Positions 1 through 6,630 of a stretch of 10,872 nucleotides of DNA are shown here, piece after piece. Both the position numbers and the translations under genes were made by a program. The stretch is taken from contig CAZWHE010000141.1 in the NCBI GenBank assembly GCA_964633825.1, forward strand, positions 1 through 10,872. The letters are read 5' to 3'. Within the stretch, counting starts at the first letter, position 1; each line of letters opens with the position of its first letter. The notes below the pieces were generated by a model, which ran no database searches, was not told the DNA's origin, and worked only from the letters and a program-made list of their open reading frames with translations. Origin of the DNA: CAZWHE01 sp964633825 (lineage in GTDB: Bacteria > Planctomycetota > B15-G4 > CAYZWU01).

Positions 1-98
1 GTCGTAACGGTTTTATTTGACATCGATTCTCCCTTTCCTCTGCTCATAGTTCCATTGCCAGGAAAGGGAGAATCGATGTCAAATAAAACCGTTACGAC
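1..98. repeat. Perfect 39-bp inverted repeat at the window edge
   Basis: Bases 1-39 are the exact reverse complement of 60-98, separated by a 20-nt loop (40-59). The right arm contains the purine-rich Shine-Dalgarno stretch (61-70), the ATG at 76 and the first codons of the beta-helix gene. The left arm is therefore an inverted copy of that gene's start, with no independent coding sense. The left arm begins at base 1, so the full repeat may extend beyond the window. A perfect match of this length cannot be chance. The likeliest explanations are a fold-back chimera at a contig end (typical of multiple-displacement amplification or assembly) or a recent template-switch inversion. If real and transcribed, it would bury the ribosome-binding site in a very stable hairpin. 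Confidence 0.95.
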
Positions 99-1392
99 AA
101 CCGCGATCTGTTTCCTCATTATTGCCGGTATCGCTTCGGGCGCCGACATATACGTTCCCGACGATTACGCCACGATTCAAGACGCCATAGCGGCTTCGGC
201 CAACGGAGACACCGTCATCGTCCGGCCCGGAACCTATATGGAGAACGTTGATTTTCTGGGAAGAGCGATCACGGTGAGAAGCGAGATGGGGCCCGGCTTG
301 ACCCTGATAGACGCAAACCAGTCGGGAAGGAGCGTCACTTTTCAGAGCGGCGAGAACGCAAATTCCCTTCTCGAAGGATTCACGCTGACAGGAGGAGACA
401 CCACAACGGGCGGCGGAATTCTTTGCGACGCTTCTTCACCGACGATCCGGGGCAACATCATCGTTGGAAACAGTGTCAACTACTGGCCCTTCGGGTTCGG
501 CGGCGGGATCTGCTGCAGCAACAACTCCGCCCCATTGATCACGAATAATATCATTTCGGAAAACTCGGCCACGGCATTTGGCGGCGGGATCTACTGCGGG
601 CACTCTTCCCCCACGATCATCAACAACACGATTCTCGATAACCTGGGCACCCACTACGGAGGCGGCATCTATTGCTATCTGTCGTCGCCGTTGATCACGA
701 ACAACACGATTCTCGGCAACTCGGCCAACTCATCGGGCGGAGGGCTTTACTGCCTCGAATCCTCTCCCATGGTCACCAACACGATCATCCGTGAAAACAA
801 CTCTCCTGCGGGCCCCGAGATCCATCTTGCCGGTCCGAACCAGCCGACCATCACTTTTTGCAACGTCAAGGGGGGGTGGACCGGCACGGGCAACATCGAT
901 GCTGACCCGGCCTTTGTCGAGCCTTCCGTTGACGATTATCACCTGACCTTCGACTCGCCCTGCAAGGACGCGGGGAACATCTCCGCCCCCGGTCTTCCCC
1001 TTCTGGATTTCGAGGGCGACCCCCGTGCTTCCGACAGCTCCGTTGACATAGGCGCCGACGAATTTCACCCTCATTTTTATTACAGCGTCTACATTCCTCC
1101 GGGAGGAGTCGTTCCCGGAGCGCTCGGCGCGGTCAAGGTCATCGGATACCCGGGCCAGCCTTTTACGGTCGGTCAAGGCTCCGGGATTCAGGACCCGCCC
1201 CAGTCGACGCCATTCGGAGACCTTTACCTCAGCTTCCCGATCCGCCCGATCATGTCCGGATTTGTGCCTCCGAACGGGGCGGCGATCGTTCTCCAAAAAG
1301 CCCCCGACCTCTGGGAGCCCGGAGAACATTACTTCTACCAGGCCCTGGCCGGCGGAAAGCTGACCAATCCGGTCGTCGTGGTTGTTGAGTGA
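76..1392 (+). CDS. Secreted right-handed parallel beta-helix repeat protein
   Basis: This is a 438-residue exported protein of unknown ligand. The ATG at 76 is chosen because a strong Shine-Dalgarno (GGAAAGGGAG, 61-70) lies five bases upstream; an in-frame TTG at 55 lies before that SD and is rejected. Residues 1-23 look like a signal peptide (hydrophobic ICFLIIAGIA, possible cleavage after SGA). Residues 25-110 match the N-terminal part of DUF1565-like beta-helices (YVPDDYATIQDAI, then GDTVIVRPGTY). Residues 112-240 hold five degenerate coils of 26-30 residues of the form GGGIYC..SSPTI.NN.I..N. A linker ending in VDIGADEF (324-330) leads to a C-terminal beta-rich domain of about 105 residues that I do not recognise. 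Such proteins are often surface or extracellular carbohydrate-binding or adhesion proteins, but no catalytic residues can be assigned. The gene converges on the kinase, 25 bases away, with no evident terminator between them. Confidence 0.85.
   Translation: MSNKTVTTTAICFLIIAGIASGADIYVPDDYATIQDAIAASANGDTVIVRPGTYMENVDFLGRAITVRSEMGPGLTLIDANQSGRSVTFQSGENANSLLEGFTLTGGDTTTGGGILCDASSPTIRGNIIVGNSVNYWPFGFGGGICCSNNSAPLITNNIISENSATAFGGGIYCGHSSPTIINNTILDNLGTHYGGGIYCYLSSPLITNNTILGNSANSSGGGLYCLESSPMVTNTIIRENNSPAGPEIHLAGPNQPTITFCNVKGGWTGTGNIDADPAFVEPSVDDYHLTFDSPCKDAGNISAPGLPLLDFEGDPRASDSSVDIGADEFHPHFYYSVYIPPGGVVPGALGAVKVIGYPGQPFTVGQGSGIQDPPQSTPFGDLYLSFPIRPIMSGFVPPNGAAIVLQKAPDLWEPGEHYFYQALAGGKLTNPVVVVVE
409..780 (+). 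repeat. Five degenerate beta-helix coils within the exported protein
   Basis: Coils start at residues 112, 142, 169, 195 and 221 of the protein, giving periods of 30, 27, 26 and 26 residues. Each begins with three glycines and a bulky hydrophobic residue, and has a cysteine at an equivalent place (C117, C147, C174, C200, C226). An SSP or SAP turn and an NN.I strand usually follow. At DNA level the similarity is partial, as expected of an old internal duplication rather than a fresh tandem expansion. Confidence 0.75.
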
Positions 1393-1417
1393 TATGGACA
1401 GACGGGGGGATCGGTGA

Positions 1418-3748
1418 TCATCTCTCCAGGACTTCTCTCATCGTCTCGGCCAGATTGACCAGCCGATAAGGCTTCTGAATGAACCCGGCCAGGCCCAGGC
1501 CGACAAAGCGCCGGACCACCTCCTGTTCGTTATACCCGCTGGATAGGATCACCTTGACATCGGAGCGGATCTCGCGCAGAGCGCGGAAAGTCTCTTCACC
1601 GCTCATTCGCGGCATGGTCATGTCGAGAAGGACGCACACGATCTCGTCCCGGCGCCGGCGGAAAACCTCAACCCCTTCTTCGCCGTCCTTCGCCGTGAGA
1701 ACCGAAAAACCGATCAGTTCGAGCATGAGCCGAACCAATTCGCACACCGACCTCTCGTCATCGATGACGAGAACCGTTCCCTCGCCTTTCCATCCATCTT
1801 TTTCCCGATCCCTCTTTTCCCTTTTGGACTTAACCTTTCCCTTCGCCGCGGGAAAGAGGATCTGGAAAGTCGTTTCCACGCCGGGATTGCTCGAGACGAT
1901 AATCGCACCCTTGTGGGCGCGCATGATGCCCAGCACGGCCGCCAGACCCAGACCGTGCCCCGTGAATTTCGTTGTGAAGAAGGGATCGAAAAGCTTAGTC
2001 AGCGTTTCCCCATCCATTCCACAGCCCGTATCGGTAACCCCGATGGCGACGAAAAGCCCCGGATCGGGTTTCTCGCTCAAGCGGCTCTGGGCGAGATCGC
2101 CGCTCGAACATTCCCGCGTTCCCGAAGAGATCGTAATCGTGCCCGCCTCCTCGCCGATCGCTTCCGAAGCATTGGTGATCAGGTTCATCACCACCTGCTG
2201 GACCTGCGTGACGTCGGCTTCGATCAAGGGCAGGTCGGGTTGAATATCGAGGTTGAGCGATATCTTCTTCGGGAGAGACGCTTGAAAGAGATGAATCATT
2301 TCAGCAACGACATCGGACAGGTCGACGACCTCGACAACGAACCGGCCCCTGCCCGAATAGGCCAGCATCTGGCGCGTCAGATCGGCGGCACGGCGAGCGC
2401 CCTTTTCGATCTCGATCACGCTCTTACGGGCCGGCGAGGCGGGAGAGAGATCGTTCAATGCCAGGTCGGCGTAGCCGAGAACGGCCATGAGAAGGTTGTT
2501 GAAATCGTGAGCAATGCCGCCGGCCAGAATCCCGAGGCTCTCCATCTTCTGGGCTTCCAGGAACTGCCGTTCCAGCAGAAGCTGTTCCTCTTCGAACCTG
2601 AGACGATCCGTGATATCGCGAAAAGACTCGACGACCTGCACGACCTCGCCCGCCTCGTTGAAGATGGGCGCCGCCGCGACCTCGACGTGATATTCTTTTC
2701 CTTCGGAATCGATGTGGATGTGCCGGACCATGGCGGGAGCTTTTGTGGTCAGAACATTTTTCAGCGGGCACTGAATATCCGTTCCATGGACCTGGTCGCA
2801 GGGAACATCACGGCGATGGAAGGCATGATGGCATGTCAGGCGGGCGGCGGCGGGATCGCCCCTGCCCGATTGCTTCCTGGCGGCCTTGTTGGCCAGGACA
2901 ACACGGTAGTTTTGATCGATAACGATCATGGCGTCCTGGTTCCCGTCGATGACGCTCTGAAGAAAGAAACGCCCTTCCCGCTCCTTCTTCTCGGCCCGTT
3001 CGCGGGAGGCGATGCTTCGTTTTAGATTTCGCGTCCCCAGGACGAGACCGGCCAAACCGAATATCCACAATAAACCATGCCCCAGAACGATCGGCGTTAT
3101 GGCGGTTTTCTCTGCTCTCCTGAGCGGCTCCATGGGAATCGAGACGCTGATGCCGCCGCGGACATCGCCTACCTTGTACCCCTGATCCTTGTGGCATTTG
3201 AGGCAGCGTTCTTCCGTAACCAGGGACCGCATCAGCCGCATGTACGGCTTGCCGTCGATCTCCTCGAGAGAGGTGACCTCGGCCCCGCCCTCCTCAAAGG
3301 ACTCAAGGACCTTTCTTTCCCACGGATCGGGCGCATTCCCGGGCCGGAGAAGGTTGAGGCTCGTGATATGGCCGTGAACGCCGAACCGTTCCGTGCTGAG
3401 CTTGTGCACCTGGCGGGTCATGAAGGCCGGGTTCACGAGCGTGAGTACGCGGCCCGTCGTGGTCGTGATGTCGCGCTCGGGGATGTGCTCCAGGTAAGGG
3501 TTGGACGTGGTTTTTTCGGTTACGGGAACGTAAACGCCGCCGTGCTCGGCGTTCCAGAGCCGGTAGACGAGATCCTTCTCAAAAGCGGTTCGCGCCTGGG
3601 CGCGCGCGATCTCCAGGGTTTCCTGCTTGCGCGCAAAAACGTTGCATACCAGAGACAGGGCCACAACAGCCGTCCAAAAGAAGGAGAGCATCGCTATGGT
3701 GCGCGTCAAGCGGACCGATTCGAATCGGTGGTTGGTGCGGCCGCTCAT
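1418..3748 (-). CDS. Hybrid sensor histidine kinase with periplasmic CxxCH heme-type domain, PAS and receiver
   Basis: This is a 776-residue inner-membrane kinase. Membrane segments at about 18-38 and 216-237 flank a periplasmic region resembling the Tll0287-like/DUF3365 family (WNAEHGGVYVPVT at 65-77, LVNPAFMTRQ at 104-113). It carries a c-type heme motif, CLKCH, at 182-186. A PAS domain (about 258-383) follows, with C306, C317, C327, H343 and H345. The HisKA phosphoacceptor is H414 in GGIAHDFNNLL. The ATPase has N-box N522/N526, G1 DTGCGM (573-578), FDPFFTTK (587-594) and G2 GHGLGL (597-602). A charged linker (636-657) leads to a receiver domain with D663/D664, phosphoacceptor D709 and K759. 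All key catalytic residues are present. The ATG at 3748 is preceded by GGGGAGA about seven bases upstream. No output regulator is adjacent, so its target is unknown. Redox or gas sensing through heme is inferred from the family. Confidence 0.93.
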   Translation of the reverse strand: MSGRTNHRFESVRLTRTIAMLSFFWTAVVALSLVCNVFARKQETLEIARAQARTAFEKDLVYRLWNAEHGGVYVPVTEKTTSNPYLEHIPERDITTTTGRVLTLVNPAFMTRQVHKLSTERFGVHGHITSLNLLRPGNAPDPWERKVLESFEEGGAEVTSLEEIDGKPYMRLMRSLVTEERCLKCHKDQGYKVGDVRGGISVSIPMEPLRRAEKTAITPIVLGHGLLWIFGLAGLVLGTRNLKRSIASRERAEKKEREGRFFLQSVIDGNQDAMIVIDQNYRVVLANKAARKQSGRGDPAAARLTCHHAFHRRDVPCDQVHGTDIQCPLKNVLTTKAPAMVRHIHIDSEGKEYHVEVAAAPIFNEAGEVVQVVESFRDITDRLRFEEEQLLLERQFLEAQKMESLGILAGGIAHDFNNLLMAVLGYADLALNDLSPASPARKSVIEIEKGARRAADLTRQMLAYSGRGRFVVEVVDLSDVVAEMIHLFQASLPKKISLNLDIQPDLPLIEADVTQVQQVVMNLITNASEAIGEEAGTITISSGTRECSSGDLAQSRLSEKPDPGLFVAIGVTDTGCGMDGETLTKLFDPFFTTKFTGHGLGLAAVLGIMRAHKGAIIVSSNPGVETTFQILFPAAKGKVKSKREKRDREKDGWKGEGTVLVIDDERSVCELVRLMLELIGFSVLTAKDGEEGVEVFRRRRDEIVCVLLDMTMPRMSGEETFRALREIRSDVKVILSSGYNEQEVVRRFVGLGLAGFIQKPYRLVNLAETMREVLER

Positions 3749-3813
3749 TCGTTATCTCCCCGGATCCGATCGCCGCGGCTGTGGCTGACATCACTCGCCG
3801 GCAGTCACTATTA

Positions 3814-3822
3814 TTTATAGCA
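3814..3822 (-). promoter_or_regulatory. Candidate extended -10 promoter element for the kinase
   Basis: Read on the minus strand, this is TGCTATAAA, an extended -10 (TGn followed by five of six consensus bases) in a locally AT-rich stretch of otherwise GC-rich DNA. It would place the transcript start near 3807 and give a leader of roughly 58 bases before the kinase ATG at 3748. No good -35 is seen at the usual distance, which is acceptable for extended -10 promoters. This is inference from motif and position only. Confidence 0.45.
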
Positions 3823-3877
3823 AACAAAAACAGAATGACCCTGTTCATTTAATCAACACTTTTCCTTCTCTTTCCGG

Positions 3878-3883
3878 TTGACA
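3878..3883 (+). promoter_or_regulatory. TTGACA -35-like hexamer upstream of the MATE gene
   Basis: This is a perfect -35 consensus, 36 bases before the ATG at 3914. That almost equals the 35-base distance seen for the adaptor gene's promoter. The bases 17-19 nt downstream (around 3901-3908) do not make a convincing -10, so this is only a weak promoter candidate. No Shine-Dalgarno precedes the ATG, which leaves leaderless translation open. Confidence 0.3.
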
Positions 3884-3913
3884 GGGAGCGCTTTCCAACG
3901 ATCTTTACCTCAT

Positions 3914-5278
3914 ATGAGCGAATGCGCATTGCCGCCGATCAAGACGAGGCACGCTCCGGGAGGAACGGCCGAGCTCTGGTTCCTGGCCTATCCCGTGATC
4001 GTGGCCACCCTGTCCCAGTCGCTCATGGGCGTTGTGGACACGTTTTTCATGGGCCGGATCGGAACGGCCGAGCAGGGGGCCGTCGGCCTCGCCATGATCA
4101 TGTTCTGGACGGTGACCTCCCTCTTCACAGGGACCCTCCAGGGCGTGTCCACATTCGCCGCCCAGCACCACGGGGCGAAGGATTATGCCCAATGCGGCCG
4201 GGACGGTTGGCTCGGCCTCTACATCGTCCTGCCGTCGGCCGTCCTCCTTTCGGGCATGGCCTTTCTGTCGCGGCCGATCTTCGAGGCGATCGGGTCCGAC
4301 GAATCGATCCTGCCGCACGCAACGGATTACCTCTTTATCCGGCTTGCCGGCTCCGTCTTCGTTCTCGTCAACTGGAACATGATGAGCTTTCTCCGCGGGA
4401 TCGGGAACACGAAGACGCCCATGTACCTCACGCTGGGCGCCAATCTCCTCAACGCTTTTCTCAACTATCCCCTCGTCCTCGGGCACTGGGGGTTTCCGCG
4501 CCTCGGCGCGAGCGGGGCCGCGATCGCGTCGGTGATTGCCACGGGGGTTTTCTCCCTCGTCTACATCGCCTTTTTCCTGACCGGAGAGTGCGGGCTGAAA
4601 TTCCAAACGCGCCGTATTCCACGGATCCGGCTCAAAGAGGTCATTGCCTTCCTCAAGATCGGCGCGCCCATCGGCGGGAGCTGGGGCCTCGAAATGGTGT
4701 CGTGGACCATCTTCATGGCCATGGTGAGCTGGCTCGGAAACGCCGAGCTGGCCGCCACGAACATCGCCTTCCAGGTGCTTCACTTCTCGTTCATGGGCGC
4801 CGTCTCCGTCGGCATCGCGGCCACGACCCTCGTGGGGCAGTACCTGGGAGCGGGCGATCTCGAAACAGCGCGGAAAACGGCCCGGTCCACCATCCGGTCG
4901 GGCATCGTCTACTGCGTGGCCCTGGGTCTCCTTTTTCTCGTCGCCCGCCGGTGGATCGTCGGCCTCTTCAACAGCGACCCCGCCGTGATCGAGATCGGGG
5001 CGCGGCTCTTCATCTACGCCGCTGTCTTCCAGTTCTTCGACGGGCTCGGCATCACTTCGAACGGCGTGATCCGCGGCGCCGGCGACACGCGCTGGTCCAT
5101 GGTCTACACCGTTCTTCTTGCCTGGGGATTTTTCATCCCCTTCACTTACCTCCTCACGTTTCCCCTCGATCTCGGGATCGACGGCGCCTGGTCGGCGGTG
5201 ACGCTCTTTCTCGCTTTTCTCGGAACGGGAATCTATTTCAGGGAGCGGTCGGGGAAATGGACGGCCATGCGGGTTTGA
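3914..5278 (+). CDS. MATE family multidrug/toxin efflux transporter
   Basis: This 454-residue polytopic membrane protein has the usual size for a twelve-helix MATE exporter, which extrudes cationic or aromatic compounds in exchange for Na+ or H+. The two homologous halves are visible. The first has YPVIVATLSQSLMGVVDTFF (26-45) and LRGIGNTKTPM (150-160). The second has APIGGSWGLEMVSW (241-254), the VGQYLGAGD loop (297-305) and IRGAGDTRWSM (376-386), mirroring the first half. I chose the ATG at 3914. The in-frame TTG at 3878 coincides with the -35-like hexamer and has no ribosome-binding site. No good Shine-Dalgarno precedes 3914 either, so the start is moderately certain. The gene is divergent from the kinase and lies 71 bases before the RND adaptor, which has its own promoter. 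Substrate cannot be told from sequence. Confidence 0.93.
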   Translation: MSECALPPIKTRHAPGGTAELWFLAYPVIVATLSQSLMGVVDTFFMGRIGTAEQGAVGLAMIMFWTVTSLFTGTLQGVSTFAAQHHGAKDYAQCGRDGWLGLYIVLPSAVLLSGMAFLSRPIFEAIGSDESILPHATDYLFIRLAGSVFVLVNWNMMSFLRGIGNTKTPMYLTLGANLLNAFLNYPLVLGHWGFPRLGASGAAIASVIATGVFSLVYIAFFLTGECGLKFQTRRIPRIRLKEVIAFLKIGAPIGGSWGLEMVSWTIFMAMVSWLGNAELAATNIAFQVLHFSFMGAVSVGIAATTLVGQYLGAGDLETARKTARSTIRSGIVYCVALGLLFLVARRWIVGLFNSDPAVIEIGARLFIYAAVFQFFDGLGITSNGVIRGAGDTRWSMVYTVLLAWGFFIPFTYLLTFPLDLGIDGAWSAVTLFLAFLGTGIYFRERSGKWTAMRV

Positions 5279-5314
5279 CACCGCCCCGGATCGCGGCATG
5301 TTTCCCCTACGGTT

Positions 5315-5343
5315 TTGACAAACCGCTCCCAACCGGCGACAAT
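5315..5343 (+). promoter_or_regulatory. Sigma70-type promoter of the RND operon, probably giving a leaderless transcript
   Basis: A perfect -35 TTGACA (5315-5320), a 17-base spacer and a -10 GACAAT (5338-5343, four of six matches including the key A and final T) sit in the gap between MATE and adaptor genes. Transcription would be expected to start about seven bases after the -10, at about 5349-5350, exactly at the adaptor ATG. No Shine-Dalgarno is present before that ATG. The -35 is overlapped by an imperfectly centred dyad, GGTTT-TGAC-AAACC (5311-5324), which could be an operator. Confidence 0.65.
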
Positions 5344-5349
5344 AGAAAA

Positions 5350-6630
5350 ATGAATTCAGCTCCTCCTCGGAAAAAGCGATTTCGGTTCCTGGGTTGGTTC
5401 GGGGCCGGCGCTGTTCTGCTCGCTCTGATTCTTTTGAGCTCATGGCGGTTCTCCGACCTCGAGGCGAAGCGCAATCCCAAGGCCGAAGTGAAATCCCTCC
5501 AGACGGTCCGCGTGGCCGAGGTCAAACAGGAACCGATCGAACGCCTCGTCTACTGCCAGGGCACTGCGCGCACCGTGAACCGCGAATATCTCTACTTTCG
5601 CAAACCCGGCGTCGTGACCTCGATCATGACGGTCATTGACAAAGGTTTTCCCCAAGGACGCGACCTGCGCGAGGGGGATCGCGTAAACAAGGGGGACGTG
5701 CTCGCACAGGTGGATCCCGAACACTTCGAAGCCGATTTTGAGGTCGCCAAGGCGGCCCTGGCGGCGGCCCGGGCGCGCCACAAGGTGTCGAAAGCAGAGC
5801 TCGCACGCTCGAAGATCCTCATTCAGGACCAGATCCGCTCTCAAGCCGAACACGAGAGAACCATCGCAGAGGAAGAGAGCTCCCGGGCTGATGTCCAGGT
5901 CGCTCATGCCAGGCTCAAACAGGCCGAGCTCGCTATCGAGGAAACCCTGATCGTTGCGCCCAGAGAGGGCATGGTCGCTTACATGAACATTCGCAAGGGA
6001 GATTATTTCAGCCCGAACACGGTCCGCCTGGACAACGAATCGGGGTTTCTCAAAACCATCCCCATCGTCCTCATCGACACGTCCGAGTTCGAGATCATCG
6101 TCGAGATCCCGTCTTACGAAGCCTCGGGCGTGATGGTCGGAAACAAGGCCTATCTGGTGATCAACGACGCCCTGGCCGAGATCGAACAAGAAGGACCCTC
6201 GGCGGACAAGCCCGTCCCATTGATCATCGGTTCGATCTACAGCGTGAATCCCGTCATCGAACCGGGGGCGCGCTCCATCCAGGCCAAGATCCGCACAGCG
6301 GGCGAAAGCGCGCCGGACGGACAGGGGCTCCGGCTGAAAGACGGGGGTTTCATGATCTGCCACATTGTGGCCGAATCCGCGCCGGCGGCGACGATCCTGC
6401 CATACGAAGCGCTCCTGTTCGTTGAGAACCGGCCTTATTGCTATACGGCCGAAGAAATCTCGGAAGAAGACGGCCGAACGACCGCGATCGCGCGCCGCCG
6501 CGACGTGAAGCTCGGAATCGAAGGACCGACGAGCTGCCAGATCCTCTCCGGGCTTGAAGGGGGAGACCGGATCATTATCGAAGGCCAGCACGTCCTGGTC
6601 GACGGCGCCCGAATCGTTATCGAGGAATGA
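5350..6630 (+). CDS. RND efflux periplasmic adaptor subunit (HlyD/membrane fusion protein family)
   Basis: This 426-residue adaptor would link an inner-membrane RND pump to an outer-membrane channel. Residues 13-31 form one membrane anchor (uncleaved; no lipobox). The order of parts fits the family. The first lipoyl half ends in EGDRVNKGDVLAQVD (108-122). An alpha-helical hairpin follows (about 123-198, rich in Ala, Glu, Lys and Arg). The second lipoyl half has IVAPREGMVAYMNIRKGDYF (201-220). A beta-barrel spans about 240-345, and the membrane-proximal region ends in GLEGGDRIIIEGQHVLVDGA (401-420). The start is ATG 5350, placed at the predicted transcription start; the same frame stays open far upstream across the MATE gene, but that is a shadow. 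The stop overlaps the permease start as ATGA, implying translational coupling and complex formation with that permease. Confidence 0.93.
   Translation: MNSAPPRKKRFRFLGWFGAGAVLLALILLSSWRFSDLEAKRNPKAEVKSLQTVRVAEVKQEPIERLVYCQGTARTVNREYLYFRKPGVVTSIMTVIDKGFPQGRDLREGDRVNKGDVLAQVDPEHFEADFEVAKAALAAARARHKVSKAELARSKILIQDQIRSQAEHERTIAEEESSRADVQVAHARLKQAELAIEETLIVAPREGMVAYMNIRKGDYFSPNTVRLDNESGFLKTIPIVLIDTSEFEIIVEIPSYEASGVMVGNKAYLVINDALAEIEQEGPSADKPVPLIIGSIYSVNPVIEPGARSIQAKIRTAGESAPDGQGLRLKDGGFMICHIVAESAPAATILPYEALLFVENRPYCYTAEEISEEDGRTTAIARRRDVKLGIEGPTSCQILSGLEGGDRIIIEGQHVLVDGARIVIEE

Noticed and set aside
1913..3025. Plus-strand open frame opposite the kinase
   Set aside because: It is antisense to intact HisKA, ATPase and PAS motifs, has no ribosome-binding site of note and no domain.
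3922..5349. Upstream extension of the adaptor reading frame through the MATE gene
   Set aside because: The translation is Arg/His/Pro-rich low-complexity text with no family features. The adaptor begins naturally at the ATG at 5350 with its membrane anchor.
3905..5443. Long open frame of 512 codons on the minus strand over the MATE gene
   Set aside because: It is antisense to a gene with clear MATE motifs, its composition is dominated by Arg, Gly, Glu and Asp, and it shows no domain; this is the usual shadow of GC-rich coding DNA.
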